64,000 nucleotides of DNA from Shewanella indica (GCF_002836975.1 NZ_NIJK01000038.1:49830-113829); one strand, 5' to 3'; counted from the stretch's first letter, positions 10,145-20,965 are shown. Program-made: numbers and translations. Notes: generated from the sequence alone by a model not told the origin.

Positions 10145-10221
10145 TGGGGTGACTGATGGGGCTCGAACCCACGACAACTGGAATCACAATCCAGGGCTCT
10201 ACCAACTGAGCTACAATCACC
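10145..10221 (-). tRNA. tRNA-His (anticodon GUG)
   Basis: The minus strand folds as a complete cloverleaf of 77 bases including an encoded CCA and the extra 5' G typical of tRNA-His. The D-loop AGCTCAGTTGGTAGAG, anticodon loop TTGTGAT and T-loop GGTTCGAGCCC are all present. It is the last gene of the Pro-Arg-His cluster. Confidence 0.95.
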
Positions 10222-10229
10222 ACCGAAAG

Positions 10230-10306
10230 TGGTACGCCCGGCAGGATTCGAACCTGCGACCATCCGCTTAGAAGGCGGATGCTCTATCCAACTGAGCTAC
10301 GGGCGC
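10230..10306 (-). tRNA. tRNA-Arg (anticodon UCU)
   Basis: A 77-base cloverleaf with encoded CCA: acceptor GCGCCCG / CGGGCGT, anticodon loop CTTCTAA, and T-loop GGTTCGAATCC. It lies 8 bases upstream of tRNA-His in transcription order. Confidence 0.95.
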
Positions 10307-10373
10307 AGGACCTGCAAATTAAATTTGCATCCTAAGCGGTACTGACAATGCTATCCACACTGCCCTTGAAATC

Positions 10374-10450
10374 TGGTCGGTGATAGAGGATTCGAACCTC
10401 TGACCCTCTGCTCCCAAAGCAGATGCGCTACCAGGCTGCGCTAATCACCG
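10374..10450 (-). tRNA. tRNA-Pro (anticodon UGG)
   Basis: A 77-base cloverleaf with encoded CCA: acceptor CGGTGAT / ATCACCG, anticodon loop TTTGGGA, and T-loop GGTTCGAATCC. It is the first gene of the cluster, separated from tRNA-Arg by 67 bases. Confidence 0.95.
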
Positions 10451-10688
10451 AAAATTTTCTCCAAGCGCGGTTACAACCGGCTCGCCTCGAGAACGGAGCG
10501 CATCTTAGCCCCTCACCCGACAAGCGTCAACGATTTTTTTAAGCACTTTATCTGCTTGGCGAAATTACGTGCTGCTTTAACGAAATTCTGTGTTCTGGAC
10601 CCGGTTTGTCCATGACACTCCCAAGCCTCACTGGTAAAATGGCGCCGTTTTCAACATCATCGCGCCATACAAAGGATATCCTACACCC

Positions 10689-11543
10689 ATGACAGCCCAA
10701 CTAATAGATGGCAAAGCGATTGCGCAATCCATAAGACAACAGCTAAAGCAAAAAGTCGCTGCACGTCAAGCAGCGGGACAACGTATCCCAGGCTTGGCTG
10801 TTATTCTGGTGGGTGCTGATCCTGCCTCTCAGGTTTATGTCGGCAGCAAGCGTAAAGCCTGTGAAGAAGTGGGGTTCATCTCCCGCTCCTATGATCTGCC
10901 TGATTCCACCAGTGAAGAAGAACTGCTGGCCCTGATAGATTCACTCAATGAAGATGCCGCCATTGATGGCATTCTGGTGCAGCTGCCGCTGCCGGAACAT
11001 ATTAAAGAATCCAAGGTCATTGAGCGGATCCGACCCGACAAAGATGTCGACGGTTTCCATCCTTATAATGTTGGCCGTTTGGCTCAACGGATCCCGGTAC
11101 TGCGCTCCTGCACTCCCATGGGGATCATGACTCTTATCAAGTCTACCGGTATCGATACCTATGGACTGGATGCGGTTGTGGTTGGCGCCTCCAATATCGT
11201 GGGCCGTCCCATGACTCTGGAGCTGCTGCTGGCCGGCTGCACCACAACTACTTGTCACAGATTCACCAAAGATCTCAAGGATAAGGTCAGCCGCGCCGAT
11301 CTTCTGGTGGTTGCCGTCGGCAAACCCGGCTTTATCCCCGGTAGCTGGATCAAACCAGGCGCCATAGTCATAGACGTGGGCATTAACCGTCTCGACAGCG
11401 GCCGTTTGGTGGGCGATGTTGACTTTGATCTTGCCTGTGAGCGCGCCAGCCATATCACCCCGGTTCCCGGTGGCGTGGGTCCAATGACCATAGCCAGCTT
11501 GCTGGAAAACACCCTGTTTGCCGCAGAGCAATATCACGACTAA
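10689..11543 (+). CDS. folD: FolD bifunctional methylene-THF dehydrogenase/cyclohydrolase
   Basis: FolD (284 residues) interconverts 5,10-methylene-, methenyl- and 10-formyl-tetrahydrofolate, supplying one-carbon units for purines and initiator tRNA. The active-site lysine lies in [12 protein letters not shown]. The [10 protein letters not shown] and [16 protein letters not shown] motifs are intact, as is the nucleotide-binding [13 protein letters not shown] and the closing [13 protein letters not shown]. Length is standard. It is transcribed away from the tRNA cluster and converges on cysS. Confidence 0.97.
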   Translation: MTAQLIDGKAIAQSIRQQLKQKVAARQAAGQRIPGLAVILVGADPASQVYVGSKRKACEEVGFISRSYDLPDSTSEEELLALIDSLNEDAAIDGILVQLPLPEHIKESKVIERIRPDKDVDGFHPYNVGRLAQRIPVLRSCTPMGIMTLIKSTGIDTYGLDAVVVGASNIVGRPMTLELLLAGCTTTTCHRFTKDLKDKVSRADLLVVAVGKPGFIPGSWIKPGAIVIDVGINRLDSGRLVGDVDFDLACERASHITPVPGGVGPMTIASLLENTLFAAEQYHD

Positions 11544-11591
11544 GGGTAGATTGAAACCAACCTCAGTTTGGTTTCAATTTCAAGCGATAAA

Positions 11592-11620
11592 AAAACGCCG
11601 GCTTCAACAGCCGGCGTTTT
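11592..11620. terminator. Bidirectional terminator between folD and cysS
   Basis: Stem AAAACGCCGGC / GCCGGCGTTTT with loop TTCAACA, flanked by A and T runs, serves the two convergent genes. Confidence 0.88.
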
Positions 11621-11645
11621 CGTTTCGATTATTGGCAAAGAAGGA

Positions 11646-13025
11646 TTACTTCTTGCGCCAGCTGGTTCCTTGTGGGCCATCTTCCAGCACCACCCCCAGC
11701 TCATTCAATCTGTTGCGGGCAACGTCGGCAGCAGGCCAATCCTTTTCGGCACGGGCACGGTTACGCTCGGCAATAAGCGCTTCGATCTCAGCCACTTCAT
11801 CGTCGCTGCCCTCGCCTTTGAAGAAGGCTTCAGGTGTAGAGCTGACAATCCCCAAAACATCGGCCAGTTGTTTCAGTGACACGCCAAGAGCCGAGGCTGC
11901 TGCCATATCCACGCCCTTAAGGCGGTTGATTTCACGCACCATCTCAAACAGCACAGAGTAGGCTTCAGGGGTGTTGAAGTCATCATCCATCGCCGCCTTG
12001 AAGCGCTCAACATATTCTTCAGCAGGCGCCGCAGTGACATTCAAGTCAAGGTCTTTGAGCGCAGTGTAAATTCGCTCAAGCGCGGCTCTGGCCTGCTTGA
12101 GGTTGTCTTCCGAATAATTCAACTGGCTGCGGTAGTGGCCGGACAACAGGAAGTAACGCACAGTTTCGGCATCATAATGCGCCAGCACATCGCGAATAGT
12201 GAAGAAGTTACCCAGCGACTTGGACATCTTCTCTTTATCGACCATCACCATGCCGGTATGCATCCAGTAGTTCACATAAGGCGTGTCGTGGGCGCAGCAA
12301 GATTGGGCGATTTCATTTTCATGATGCGGGAACTGCAGATCGCTGCCGCCGCCATGAATATCGAAATGCAATCCCAGGTGTTTGCTGTTCATGGCAGAGC
12401 ACTCAATATGCCAACCGGGACGACCCGGGCCCCAAGGTGAATCCCAAGTGGGTTCGCCGGGCTTGGACATCTTCCACAACACAAAGTCCATGGGATCGCG
12501 CTTGTGCTCGTCCACTTCGACCCGGGCACCGGCCTGCAACTGCTCCAGGTTCTGCCCGGAAAGCTTGCCGTATTCAGGGAAAGAAGCGACGCTGAAAAGT
12601 ACATCGCCATCATCGGCCACATAGGCATGACCACGGGCGATTAGCGCCTCCACCATTTCGATAATCTCGGCAATATGCAGAGTCGCCCTTGGCTCCATAT
12701 CGGGGCGCAGCATATTCAGGGCATCAAAGTCTTGGTGCATCTGGCCGATGAGACGCTCAGTGAGGCTATCGCAGCTCTCGCCATTTTCATTGGCGCGCTT
12801 GATGATTTTGTCATCCACATCTGTAATATTGCGCAGGAAGTTAACCTGGTAACCTGCGTAACGCAGGTAGCGTACTATCATGTCAAAGGAAACAAAGGTC
12901 CGGCCATGACCGATATGACACAAGTCGTATATGGTGACACCACATACATACATACCCACTTTACCTGGGTTAATCGGTTTAAATTCCTCTTTTTGGCGGC
13001 TCAGACTGTTGTATATCTTCAACAT
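11646..13025 (-). CDS. cysS: Cysteinyl-tRNA synthetase
   Basis: CysS (459 residues) is a class I synthetase that charges tRNA-Cys. The zinc-binding [18 protein letters not shown] region includes the HIGH-type motif at the N-terminus. The KMSKS loop appears as [11 protein letters not shown], and a helical anticodon-binding domain follows. The ATG at 13025 ([15 protein letters not shown]) matches the family start; a six-residue upstream extension is less likely. Confidence 0.97.
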   Translation of the reverse strand: MLKIYNSLSRQKEEFKPINPGKVGMYVCGVTIYDLCHIGHGRTFVSFDMIVRYLRYAGYQVNFLRNITDVDDKIIKRANENGESCDSLTERLIGQMHQDFDALNMLRPDMEPRATLHIAEIIEMVEALIARGHAYVADDGDVLFSVASFPEYGKLSGQNLEQLQAGARVEVDEHKRDPMDFVLWKMSKPGEPTWDSPWGPGRPGWHIECSAMNSKHLGLHFDIHGGGSDLQFPHHENEIAQSCCAHDTPYVNYWMHTGMVMVDKEKMSKSLGNFFTIRDVLAHYDAETVRYFLLSGHYRSQLNYSEDNLKQARAALERIYTALKDLDLNVTAAPAEEYVERFKAAMDDDFNTPEAYSVLFEMVREINRLKGVDMAAASALGVSLKQLADVLGIVSSTPEAFFKGEGSDDEVAEIEALIAERNRARAEKDWPAADVARNRLNELGVVLEDGPQGTSWRKK

Positions 13026-13169
13026 CGACTTTCTCTTCAACAATATAGGATTAGTGGGTAAAACGAATCTGGCAGTTTAACATTGCCACAAGCTCTTGAA
13101 TACTGCCCTTTATAGCCGGAGTCGGATAAGTTAGAATCCGCCAACAAAATTTATCCTGAGGATCCGATC

Positions 13170-13664
13170 ATGATTACATTGCACACCAACCACGGCGACA
13201 TCAAACTGGCGCTGGATAGTGAAAAAGCCCCTCTGACTGCGGCCAACTTTATCAAGTACGCCCAGGAAGGCTTCTATGATGGCACTATCTTCCACCGCGT
13301 TATCGATGGCTTTATGGTTCAGGGTGGCGGCTTTACCGAGCAGATGTCACAGAAACCTACCAATGCCCCTGTGCGTAACGAAGCCAACAATGGCCTGTCA
13401 AACAAGACAGGTACCATAGCCATGGCCCGCACCTCTGATCCTCACTCCGCCACCGCGCAGTTCTTTATCAACGTCAACGACAACACCTTCCTGGATTTCA
13501 AAAACGAGTCAATCCAAGGCTGGGGTTACTGTGTATTCGGTGAGGTGGTAGAAGGTATGGACGTGGTTAATGCCATCAAAGGCGTAAGCACTGGCAACCG
13601 CGGCATGCACCAGGATGTGCCTCTGGAAGCCGTGATCATCGAGAAAGTGACTATAGCTGACTGA
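13170..13664 (+). CDS. ppiB: PpiB cyclophilin-type peptidyl-prolyl isomerase
   Basis: This 164-residue cytoplasmic cyclophilin speeds proline isomerisation during folding. The active-site segments are visible: [16 protein letters not shown], the [25 protein letters not shown] core, and [14 protein letters not shown]. No signal peptide is present. It lies 10 bases before lpxH and is probably co-transcribed with it, as is the ppiB-lpxH pair in related bacteria. Confidence 0.96.
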   Translation: MITLHTNHGDIKLALDSEKAPLTAANFIKYAQEGFYDGTIFHRVIDGFMVQGGGFTEQMSQKPTNAPVRNEANNGLSNKTGTIAMARTSDPHSATAQFFINVNDNTFLDFKNESIQGWGYCVFGEVVEGMDVVNAIKGVSTGNRGMHQDVPLEAVIIEKVTIAD

Positions 13665-13674
13665 TAACTGCTGA

Positions 13675-14412
13675 ATGCGCACTCTCTTTATCGGCGATCT
13701 GCACCTAAGTGCCGATCGCCAAGATATCCTCAACGCCTTCTATCACTTCCTCGATACCTGTCTTGAACAGGTCGACGCCCTCTATATTTTGGGGGATCTG
13801 TTTGAGGTTTGGGTCAGTGATGATTTGGCTGAGCCCTTTGCCCTGGCGCTGGCCGAGCGTCTCTATGAAGTCAGCCGCACCCTGCCGGTATACTTTATCC
13901 ACGGCAACCGCGACTTTATGCTGGGGAAAGAATACGCCGCCAAAGCGGGGATGACCTTACTGCCCGAAGTGTATCGACTGGATCTCTATGGCCACAAGAC
14001 AGTGCTGCTGCATGGCGACAGCCTCTGCACTCTGGACAAGGCCTACCAGCGTTTTCGCCGGTTTCGCAATATGGCATTGCCCCGCTGGATATACCGCCAT
14101 CTGCCGAAAAAGACCCGCAGCAATATTGCCGCCAAGCTCAGGCAAAACAGCCAGATGCAGAATCAGCTGAAAAGCATTGAGATAATGGATGTTGAGCCGA
14201 GTGCGGTTGATGAACTGTTTGCCAGTACCGGCGCCGAGTTGATGATCCACGGTCACACCCATAGACCGGATATCCATCAATTAGTGGCTAATAGGCAGCG
14301 CTTGGTGGTGGGAGACTGGTATGAGCAGGGAAGTGTCTTGAGTATCAGTGCCGAGAACATAGAACTGACCAGCCTGCCTTTTATAGAGAAAAGCCCGCAG
14401 ACCCGGCTTTAG
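13675..14412 (+). CDS. lpxH: UDP-2,3-diacylglucosamine diphosphatase LpxH
   Basis: LpxH (245 residues) cleaves UDP-2,3-diacylglucosamine to lipid X and UMP, an early lipid A step at the inner membrane. The calcineurin-type metal ligands are all present: GDLHLS, GDLFEVW, GNRDFM, HGDSL and HGHTH. The length is typical. It directly follows ppiB. Confidence 0.95.
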   Translation: MRTLFIGDLHLSADRQDILNAFYHFLDTCLEQVDALYILGDLFEVWVSDDLAEPFALALAERLYEVSRTLPVYFIHGNRDFMLGKEYAAKAGMTLLPEVYRLDLYGHKTVLLHGDSLCTLDKAYQRFRRFRNMALPRWIYRHLPKKTRSNIAAKLRQNSQMQNQLKSIEIMDVEPSAVDELFASTGAELMIHGHTHRPDIHQLVANRQRLVVGDWYEQGSVLSISAENIELTSLPFIEKSPQTRL

Positions 14413-14567
14413 TTGAGCTCATTCAGCCCCAGTTTTATCTGTGTGGCTGTGTCGCCCCGCATTGAATCTGGCCTGCCCTGGTAACCGATAAAACCCATCC
14501 AATCAGTCTCAGCTGCCGACCCTGTCGGCATCTGCATTTACCTAGTATTGGCGCAACATCGAGTAGT

Positions 14568-15341
14568 TTAAAGCGGCGCGCCGCTGTGAAACCTGAATTC
14601 ATCATCCGACGCTAGAATAAGCTCGGCTTCCACCTCGGCAAAATAAGCCACTCTGGCGCTGATATCCTCGCCGGCAATCGCCTCGGCCAATGAAAGATAA
14701 TCCTGATAGTGACGCGCTTCAGAACGCAGCAGCGAAATGTAAAAACGTTTAAGCTCATCATCAAGCCAGGGTGCCAGCTTGGCAAAACGTTCACAGGAGC
14801 GGGCCTCGATAAAGGCGCCCACTATGAGTTTATCTATCAGAGTCGCTGGCTCATGGGTGCGAACATGCTTCATCATCCCCTTGGCATAACGGCCGGCGCG
14901 GATGTTGCTGTATGGGATATTGCGCGCCAACATCAGCTCCAGCACCTGTTCAAAGTGATGAAACTCCTCTTTGATAAGGCGGATCATCTTGGCGATAAGT
15001 TCAGGGCCATGGGTGAACCCCGCCCTGGGTGTCAACTCACCAATCAACTCGTTCTTCTTCACTTCTCTGGCCAGAAATGCCGCCATATCCCTGTCGTTTC
15101 GATAAACAAACTCTTCGTAGGGCTTGGCCCAGGTGAGCAACTGCTCGCCACTTTGCTTATCCACCGCATACTTGCGTACCAAAAACATCGCCGTCTGCGC
15201 CGCCTTAAGCTCACAATTACAGTGATCTATCAGCAATTCGGCCAGTCTATGCTCCTCTTTGGCAGCTGCTATCCAGCTGTCCGGGGTTTCACAGGCCAGG
15301 AATTCTTTTACAGGGGCGAGTAACTGCTGCATTGAGGTCAA
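14568..15341 (-). CDS. miaE: tRNA hydroxylase MiaE
   Basis: MiaE (257 residues) is a non-heme diiron monooxygenase. It hydroxylates the isopentenyl group of the ms2i6A base at position 37 of some tRNAs. The four-helix bundle carries diiron ligands in EEFHHFEQ, EARSCERF and SEARHYQDYL, with a further glutamate early in the chain (KEEHRLAELLIDH). It stands alone between lpxH (convergent) and the Yip1-family gene (divergent). Confidence 0.93.
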   Translation of the reverse strand: MTSMQQLLAPVKEFLACETPDSWIAAAKEEHRLAELLIDHCNCELKAAQTAMFLVRKYAVDKQSGEQLLTWAKPYEEFVYRNDRDMAAFLAREVKKNELIGELTPRAGFTHGPELIAKMIRLIKEEFHHFEQVLELMLARNIPYSNIRAGRYAKGMMKHVRTHEPATLIDKLIVGAFIEARSCERFAKLAPWLDDELKRFYISLLRSEARHYQDYLSLAEAIAGEDISARVAYFAEVEAELILASDDEFRFHSGAPL

Positions 15342-15519
15342 GCTTCCACAAGAGTTTTCAAGGTCGCCAAGTCTACCAGCAAGCCAATGCTATGCCCACA
15401 GCCTCTCGGCGCGCAAACTTGACGCCCCGCCGTTTTTGTTCAATAAATAGACTCAGAGCGGTAAAACGCTCGTCTGCAGTTTGACGAGCAAAAGTCAAAG
15501 CGGAATAAGGATAATTATA

Positions 15520-16116
15520 ATGGTATTGAATCACTTAATGGGGTTATATACCCATCCTAAACAGGAATGGCAAACCATAGAACAAAACCATGAGGCATTG
15601 AAAAGTTGTCTCAGTCACCTGCTACTCATTGCGCTCATCCCTTCTATCTGCAGTTATATCGCCGCTGTGCACATCGGCTGGAATCCCGGTGCCGGCGAAC
15701 CTCTTTTTCTAACGGCACAAAGCGGCTTCTTTATGTGTGCCGGTATGTACTGTAGTTTGGTATTCGGCGTATTTGCCCTCGCCTACCTGGCCTATTGGAT
15801 GGGCCAAACCTTTGATGCCCACCCGGACTTTACCCAGTGTCTGGAACTGGCTTCCTATACCGCCACGCCGCTGTTTATGGTGGGGCTGGCGGCGCTTTAC
15901 CCTGAACTCTGGTTTATTATGGTGATAGGATTGATAGGTCTTAGCTACTCCGTATACCTGCTGTATACCGGGGTCCCTATCATAATGAACATTCCCGAAG
16001 AAAAAGGCTTTATCTATGCCAGCTCTGTTGTCACCGCAGGCTTGGTGCTCCTGGTGGCACTGATGGCCGGCAGTGTGATCCTCTGGAGCATGGGACTCGG
16101 CCCAATACTGCAATAG
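15520..16116 (+). CDS. Yip1-family inner membrane protein
   Basis: This 198-residue protein has five or so hydrophobic segments and the Yip1-domain features GLYTHPKQEW at the start and YLLYTGVPIIMNIPEEKGFIYA near the end. Its function is unknown; bacterial members are simply called Yip1-domain proteins. The frame is open 13 codons further upstream, but the ATG at 15520 has a GGAATAAGGA leader and gives the start seen in relatives. It converges on glnS over a shared terminator. Confidence 0.85.
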   Translation: MVLNHLMGLYTHPKQEWQTIEQNHEALKSCLSHLLLIALIPSICSYIAAVHIGWNPGAGEPLFLTAQSGFFMCAGMYCSLVFGVFALAYLAYWMGQTFDAHPDFTQCLELASYTATPLFMVGLAALYPELWFIMVIGLIGLSYSVYLLYTGVPIIMNIPEEKGFIYASSVVTAGLVLLVALMAGSVILWSMGLGPILQ

Positions 16117-16132
16117 TAAACGCGGCTGACAT

Positions 16133-16160
16133 GAAAAAGGCGCTCAATGAGCGCCTTTTC
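16133..16160. terminator. Bidirectional terminator between the Yip1 gene and glnS
   Basis: Stem GGCGCTCA / TGAGCGCC is flanked by A and T runs. Confidence 0.88.
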
Positions 16161-16179
16161 TATCTGTATCCTCGAAGTA

Positions 16180-17850
16180 TTAAGCGAATGAATCTCTTAA
16201 TGCCACAGTGCGGTTAAATACCAGCTTATCTGGACTTGAGTCCTTGCTGTCGGCGCAGAAGTAACCTTCACGCTCAAACTGATAGGCCTTTTCGGCCTCT
16301 GCTTGCACCAGACCGGCTTCAACCAGACCATGCTTAACCACCAAAGATTCCGGGTTCAGTACTTCATCCACCGTTTCTGCCGCGGCCGGATTAGCGTCAA
16401 CGAACAAGCGATCATAGAGACGGAACTCGGCAGGTACAGCGCTGCTGGCTTCGACCCAGTGGATCACGCCCTTAACCTTGCGGCCATCGGCAGGGTTTTT
16501 ACCCAGAGTCTCAGGGTCATAACTGCAGTATATGGTGGTGATCTTACCGTCAGCGTCCTTGTCGCAACGCTCGGCTTTAATCACATAGGCGTTGCGCAGA
16601 CGCACCTCTTTGCCCATCACCAGACGCTTGTAGTGCTTGTTGGCTTCTTCACGGAAGTCGGCCGCATCGATATAAAGTTCACGGCCAAAGGCCAGCTCAC
16701 GATTACCCAGTTCTTCCTTATTGGGATGCACCGGCGCACTAACATGCTCCAACTGCTCTTCTGGATAGTTCTCAATGATCACCTTAACCGGGTCGATAAC
16801 CGCCATGGCTCTTGGGGCATTGTCGTTTAGCTCTTCACGGATACAGGCTTCGAGCATGCCCACTTCCACCAGGTTATCCTGTTTGGTCACGCCGATGCGA
16901 TCACAGAACTCACGGATGGAGGCCGGGGTGTAACCACGGCGGCGCAGACCGGCGATAGTCGGCATGCGGGGATCATCCCAGCCATTAACCAACTGACGCA
17001 CCACCAGCTCGTTGAGCTTACGCTTGGACATCAGGGTATATTCCAGATTCAGGCGTGAAAACTCATACTGACGGGTACGGTTGGGGATCTTGAAATCATC
17101 CAGATTATCCAACACCCAGTCATAGAGGCGACGGTTATCCTGAAACTCCAGCGTACAAAGGCTGTGAGTGATATTTTCCAGCGCATCAGAAATACAGTGG
17201 GTAAAGTCGTACATGGGATAGATGCACCACTTATCACCCGTCTGATGGTGATGAGCGAACTTAATTCGGTAGATCACCGGGTCGCGCATACACATGAAAG
17301 GTGATGCCATGTCTATCTTGGCCCGCAGTGAACACTCGCCTTCTTTAAACTCACCGGCGCGCATCTTTTCAAACAGCGCCAGGTTTTCTTCAACGCCGGT
17401 GTCACGATAAGGGCTATTCTTGCCCGGCTCTTTCAAAGTGCCGCGATACTCGCGCATCTGCTCGCCATTGAGAAAACACACATAAGCCAGACCTTTTTTG
17501 ATCAACTCAACGGCATAGCCGTAGAGGTTATCAAAGTAGTCTGACGAGTAATGGATATCACCTGCCCACTGGAAGCCCAGCCATTGCACGTCCGCTTTAA
17601 TGGAATTCACATAGTCGATATTTTCCTTTTCCGGATTGGTATCGTCAAAGCGCAGATTACACTGGCCCTGATAATCCCTGGCAATACCGAAATTCAAACA
17701 GATAGATTTAGCATGACCTATGTGCAGGAAGCCATTAGGCTCTGGTGGGAAACGGGTGTGCACATTGGTGTGCTTACCGCTCGCCAAATCTTCATCTATG
17801 ATATTGCGAATGAAGTTACTTGGACGTACTTCGGTGTCCACATGACTCAT
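16180..17850 (-). CDS. glnS: Glutaminyl-tRNA synthetase
   Basis: GlnS (556 residues) is a class I synthetase charging tRNA-Gln. It has the HIGH motif in [15 protein letters not shown], the KMSKS-equivalent [10 protein letters not shown], and the two C-terminal beta-barrels that read the anticodon. The reading frame extends 20 codons further upstream, but the ATG at 17850 ([14 protein letters not shown]) carries a GAGGAATTTC ribosome site and matches the family length. Confidence 0.97.
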   Translation of the reverse strand: MSHVDTEVRPSNFIRNIIDEDLASGKHTNVHTRFPPEPNGFLHIGHAKSICLNFGIARDYQGQCNLRFDDTNPEKENIDYVNSIKADVQWLGFQWAGDIHYSSDYFDNLYGYAVELIKKGLAYVCFLNGEQMREYRGTLKEPGKNSPYRDTGVEENLALFEKMRAGEFKEGECSLRAKIDMASPFMCMRDPVIYRIKFAHHHQTGDKWCIYPMYDFTHCISDALENITHSLCTLEFQDNRRLYDWVLDNLDDFKIPNRTRQYEFSRLNLEYTLMSKRKLNELVVRQLVNGWDDPRMPTIAGLRRRGYTPASIREFCDRIGVTKQDNLVEVGMLEACIREELNDNAPRAMAVIDPVKVIIENYPEEQLEHVSAPVHPNKEELGNRELAFGRELYIDAADFREEANKHYKRLVMGKEVRLRNAYVIKAERCDKDADGKITTIYCSYDPETLGKNPADGRKVKGVIHWVEASSAVPAEFRLYDRLFVDANPAAAETVDEVLNPESLVVKHGLVEAGLVQAEAEKAYQFEREGYFCADSKDSSPDKLVFNRTVALRDSFA

Positions 17851-17974
17851 GAAATTCCTCTTTGCGAACAATGGCAGTCTAACGAAAAGAGGCATGATCC
17901 TACAGATCATGCCCGGTTACAATCCTTCTAGAATAAAAACTGCGGCGCACTTCGTCAAACCCGGCGCCGTGATC

Positions 17975-18000
17975 AAAAAAGCAGCCTCAAAGGCTGCTTT
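17975..18000 (-). terminator. Terminator after feoB
   Basis: On the minus strand AAAGCAGCCT / AGGCTGCTTT is followed by further T, 14 bases past the feoB stop. Confidence 0.85.
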
Positions 18001-18013
18001 CTTGCTTGTGACT

Positions 18014-20308
18014 TTACTCAGTCACTATCTTGATACCCGGAATAATCTCTTGGGTCTTGCGACCTTTGCGCTTCAGCCACATATAGAAACCAATCAGGGC
18101 AAGAACAAAGAAGCTAATCCAAGCGCTGGACTGCAATGGATGCTCGGCAAAAGTCGCACCTTGATAGACCACAGTGGCACTGCCGTAAGCCAGTGCAAAG
18201 GTCCAAGTAGCCGCGAAAGTAGCCCAACGACTGCCAAACTCATTCACCAGTGCGCCCATAGCGGCCACACAAGGGGTATAGAGCAAAATAAACAGCAGAT
18301 AAGAGAAGGCCGCCAATTGTCCGCTGAACCCTGCCTGCAGCGCCCCGAATGTTGACTGATCAACCCCCTGCTCTTCGGCAGCCAGGTTTTTATCTTCAAC
18401 ATGGCCCACAGACAACTTGAGCGGATCTTCCATCACTATGCCGAACAGATTGGCCGGAATGGTCGCCAGCGCCTCGGAGAAGCTGTCCATCAAAGGAGTA
18501 AGCTCACCATCACCGCCATCAGCCGTGCTATACAAGCTATTGAGCGTACCCACTACCGCTTCTTTGGCGAAGATCCCTGTCACTATCCCAACCGTGGCCG
18601 GCCAGTTGTCTTCCTCTATCCCCATAGGTGAAAACACCGGGGTGATTTTTTGACTGGCGACACTGAGCAGCGATTCCTGGCTGTCTTCATGGCCGAAGCT
18701 GCCGTCAACGCCTATGGCATTGATAAAGTTAAGCAGTGTTACTACGACCACAATGGTCTTGCCGGCGCCGAGAATAAAGCTCTTGGTACGCTTACCTGTG
18801 CGGGAAGCCACAGCTTTTAGCTTGGGCATTTCATAGCTTGGCAGCTCCATCACCACGGCACTACTGTTCCCTGGCAGCAAGGTATTACGCAGCAGTAGGC
18901 CTGTGCCTATCGCCGCCAAAATACCTATAAGATAGAGACCGAACACCAGGTTCTGACCTGAGTCAGGGAAAAAAGCCGCCGCAAACAAGGCGTATACCGG
19001 CAATCTGGCACCACAGGACATAAAGGGCGCCATCATACCCGTGACGATACGTTCGCGTTCACTACCCAGGGTGCGGGTCGCCATGATGGCAGGCACAGAG
19101 CAGCCGAAACCAACAATCATGGGCACAAAAGCCTTGCCGGGCAGGCCGATGCGACGCATCAAACCGTCAACCACAAAAGCGGCACGGGCCATATAGCCGG
19201 AGCCTTCCAACACTGATAAAGCCAAAAACAGCGCCGCGATAACCGGAATAAAGGTCGATACCGTCTGAATACCCTGACCTATACCACCGGCCAGCAGAGT
19301 CACCAACCAGGCAGGAGCACCTATGTTGGTCAGCAAGGCCCCGAAATGATCAACAAACAGTGCACCGGCACTGATATCGAAGAAGTCGATAAAGGCACTG
19401 CCCACGTTGATGGCAAACATGAACATCAGGTACATCACCAGCAAAAATACCGGGATACCCAATACAGGATGCAATACCAACTTATCAAGCCTGTCACTCA
19501 AGGTCAGTTGACCGTCGGCATTGACAGAACCCTTGTAAACGCGCTCGACAAAGTCAAAACGTGTTGTGGCGACCATGATCTCTATATCTTTGCCTTCGAG
19601 TGTCAATTGATCTGTCACTCTGGAGACTTGTTCATCGAGTAAATTGTTTTGACAGGAACCACAACCCAGACCATTAGCCAACATAGCCAAGGCTCGGCCA
19701 CGACTCAGTTGAGCGTCACTGCCCATAATGGCAGCGACGCCGGTTTCAATAGTGGCATCATACTGCAGCATCAAAGGCGACTCTGAAACCCGCCCTTCCA
19801 GCAGTGCTATCACCTGTTCCTTGACCCGCTCGACGTCTTGGGCTTCTCTAGAAGTCACGCCTATCACAGGGCAACCCAATTCTCGACTCATGGCTTGGGT
19901 ATCGACCCGAATGCCGCGCTTGACCGCCGCATCCATTTTATTGAGTACCACAACCATGGGTATGCCAAGTTCACGCAGCTGCACTGTCAGATACAGGTGA
20001 CGTTCGATATTGGTGGCATCTACCAGATTGATGATGCCATCGACTTTCTGGCTGGCCAGATACTGCTGGGCAATCTGCTCATCCAGCGAGCAATCACAGT
20101 TGTTGCCAGCGGGAAGAAGATCGTAAATGCCGGGTAAATCAGTGAGAAAGACATCATCACCGTTTAGCGAAAAGTGACCGGTTTTCTTTTCAACTGTCAC
20201 CCCGGACCAGTTACCCACCTGTTGATTGGCACCTGTCAGGGCATTGAACAATGTCGACTTACCGGCATTGGGGTTGCCGACAGTGACACAATGAAACTGC
20301 TTAGTCAT
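18014..20308 (-). CDS. feoB: FeoB ferrous iron transporter
   Basis: FeoB (764 residues) imports Fe(II) across the inner membrane. The N-terminal G domain has P-loop GNPNAGKST (residues about 11-19), DLPGIYD and NKMD. A helical regulatory domain follows, then the polytopic membrane part with two Gate motifs, one containing the cysteine in GFGCSVPAIMATRTL. Length is normal. Its ATG overlaps the feoA stop by eight bases (ATGACTAA), showing translational coupling. No feoC is visible downstream. In Shewanella feoAB flanks the mtr locus, which fits growth where Fe(III) reduction releases Fe(II). Confidence 0.97.
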   Translation of the reverse strand: MTKQFHCVTVGNPNAGKSTLFNALTGANQQVGNWSGVTVEKKTGHFSLNGDDVFLTDLPGIYDLLPAGNNCDCSLDEQIAQQYLASQKVDGIINLVDATNIERHLYLTVQLRELGIPMVVVLNKMDAAVKRGIRVDTQAMSRELGCPVIGVTSREAQDVERVKEQVIALLEGRVSESPLMLQYDATIETGVAAIMGSDAQLSRGRALAMLANGLGCGSCQNNLLDEQVSRVTDQLTLEGKDIEIMVATTRFDFVERVYKGSVNADGQLTLSDRLDKLVLHPVLGIPVFLLVMYLMFMFAINVGSAFIDFFDISAGALFVDHFGALLTNIGAPAWLVTLLAGGIGQGIQTVSTFIPVIAALFLALSVLEGSGYMARAAFVVDGLMRRIGLPGKAFVPMIVGFGCSVPAIMATRTLGSERERIVTGMMAPFMSCGARLPVYALFAAAFFPDSGQNLVFGLYLIGILAAIGTGLLLRNTLLPGNSSAVVMELPSYEMPKLKAVASRTGKRTKSFILGAGKTIVVVVTLLNFINAIGVDGSFGHEDSQESLLSVASQKITPVFSPMGIEEDNWPATVGIVTGIFAKEAVVGTLNSLYSTADGGDGELTPLMDSFSEALATIPANLFGIVMEDPLKLSVGHVEDKNLAAEEQGVDQSTFGALQAGFSGQLAAFSYLLFILLYTPCVAAMGALVNEFGSRWATFAATWTFALAYGSATVVYQGATFAEHPLQSSAWISFFVLALIGFYMWLKRKGRKTQEIIPGIKIVTE

Positions 20309-20540
20309 TGGCCTTTTCCACCTCTATAATCTGTGCCAGATCCTGACGCATGCACAACTTACTGCCGCGGATGTCCAATTCCAACCCGGATCCCATGGGA
20401 GCTCGACGGATCAAAGAAAAACGGGTATTTGGAGTGATCCCCATGGACAGGAGCTTGCGTTTGACCACTGCAGGCAGATCCAGATGGCCAACTTCGGAAA
20501 TCATGGCGCGATCACCGGGTTTCAATTCACTTAACTTCAT
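20301..20540 (-). CDS. feoA: FeoA ferrous transport accessory protein
   Basis: FeoA (79 residues from the ATG at 20540) is a small cytoplasmic SH3-like protein needed for FeoB function. It shows MKLSELKPGD, RKLLSMGITPNTRFSLIRRAPMG and the closing LCMRQDLAQIIEVE. An upstream in-frame ATG would add eight residues, but the internal ATG gives the family start and has a GAGG site. It overlaps feoB by eight bases. Confidence 0.92.
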   Translation of the reverse strand: MKLSELKPGDRAMISEVGHLDLPAVVKRKLLSMGITPNTRFSLIRRAPMGSGLELDIRGSKLCMRQDLAQIIEVEKAND

Positions 20541-20574
20541 TGCCTCTACCACTGAAAACAGCATGCAAGCATGC

Positions 20575-20593
20575 GGGTAATGATTCGATTTTA
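20575..20593 (-). promoter_or_regulatory. Weak Fur-like box upstream of feoA
   Basis: The stretch contains TAATGAT followed by GATTTTA. It matches 11 of 19 positions of the classical Fur box by eye. It lies 35 bases before the feoA start, where iron repression would be expected. The match is weak. Confidence 0.25.
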
Positions 20594-20786
20594 CCTGAAA
20601 CCGTCAAATAAGAACTTTATCTGGATCAAGCTTTTCAACTGGTAACGATAATAGTTTTCAATTGTGTTGGCTATTATGAGACAAAAGCGCTCGGGAATAA
20701 ACCGCTTAAGCGCAAATAACCGAAACTGAATCCGGTATTTTTCTGCTTCAGATCCCAATTTCAGCTTAAAGAGCGGCACAACAAAA

Positions 20787-20802
20787 TGTGGTGCAGATCA
20801 CA
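20787..20802 (+). promoter_or_regulatory. CRP-type site upstream of mtrD
   Basis: TGTGGTGCAGATCACA matches the CRP consensus TGTGA-N6-TCACA with one mismatch. It lies inside a larger palindrome with AACAAA on the left and TTTGTT on the right. It sits in the 425-base gap between the divergent feoA and mtrD genes, 165 bases before mtrD. CRP is the known main activator of extracellular respiration genes in S. oneidensis. The rest of this gap shows only AT-rich, promoter-like sequence and no gene. Confidence 0.65.
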
Positions 20803-20965
20803 CTTTGTTGTTTTCTTTTTTAAATCAGCCTTCTTTATACATAAGCATCATTAAAAAGTTATCGCCTTGTCATTTTTTTGCTCTATTCTTTAACATTAGC
20901 AATTCAGTAAATTACTGAAGCATGCCCAATAACTATAAATCGGCAATGAACGCGCTCAGGATGGA

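Noticed and set aside
10035..10271. Plus-strand frame of 78 codons ending in ARQDSNLRPSA
   Set aside because: It is the antisense translation of the tRNA-His and tRNA-Arg genes, a well-known source of false protein calls.
20591..20779. Minus-strand frame of 62 codons between feoA and mtrD
   Set aside because: Its composition is AT-rich, it has no ribosome site and no family resemblance, and it lies in the regulatory gap.
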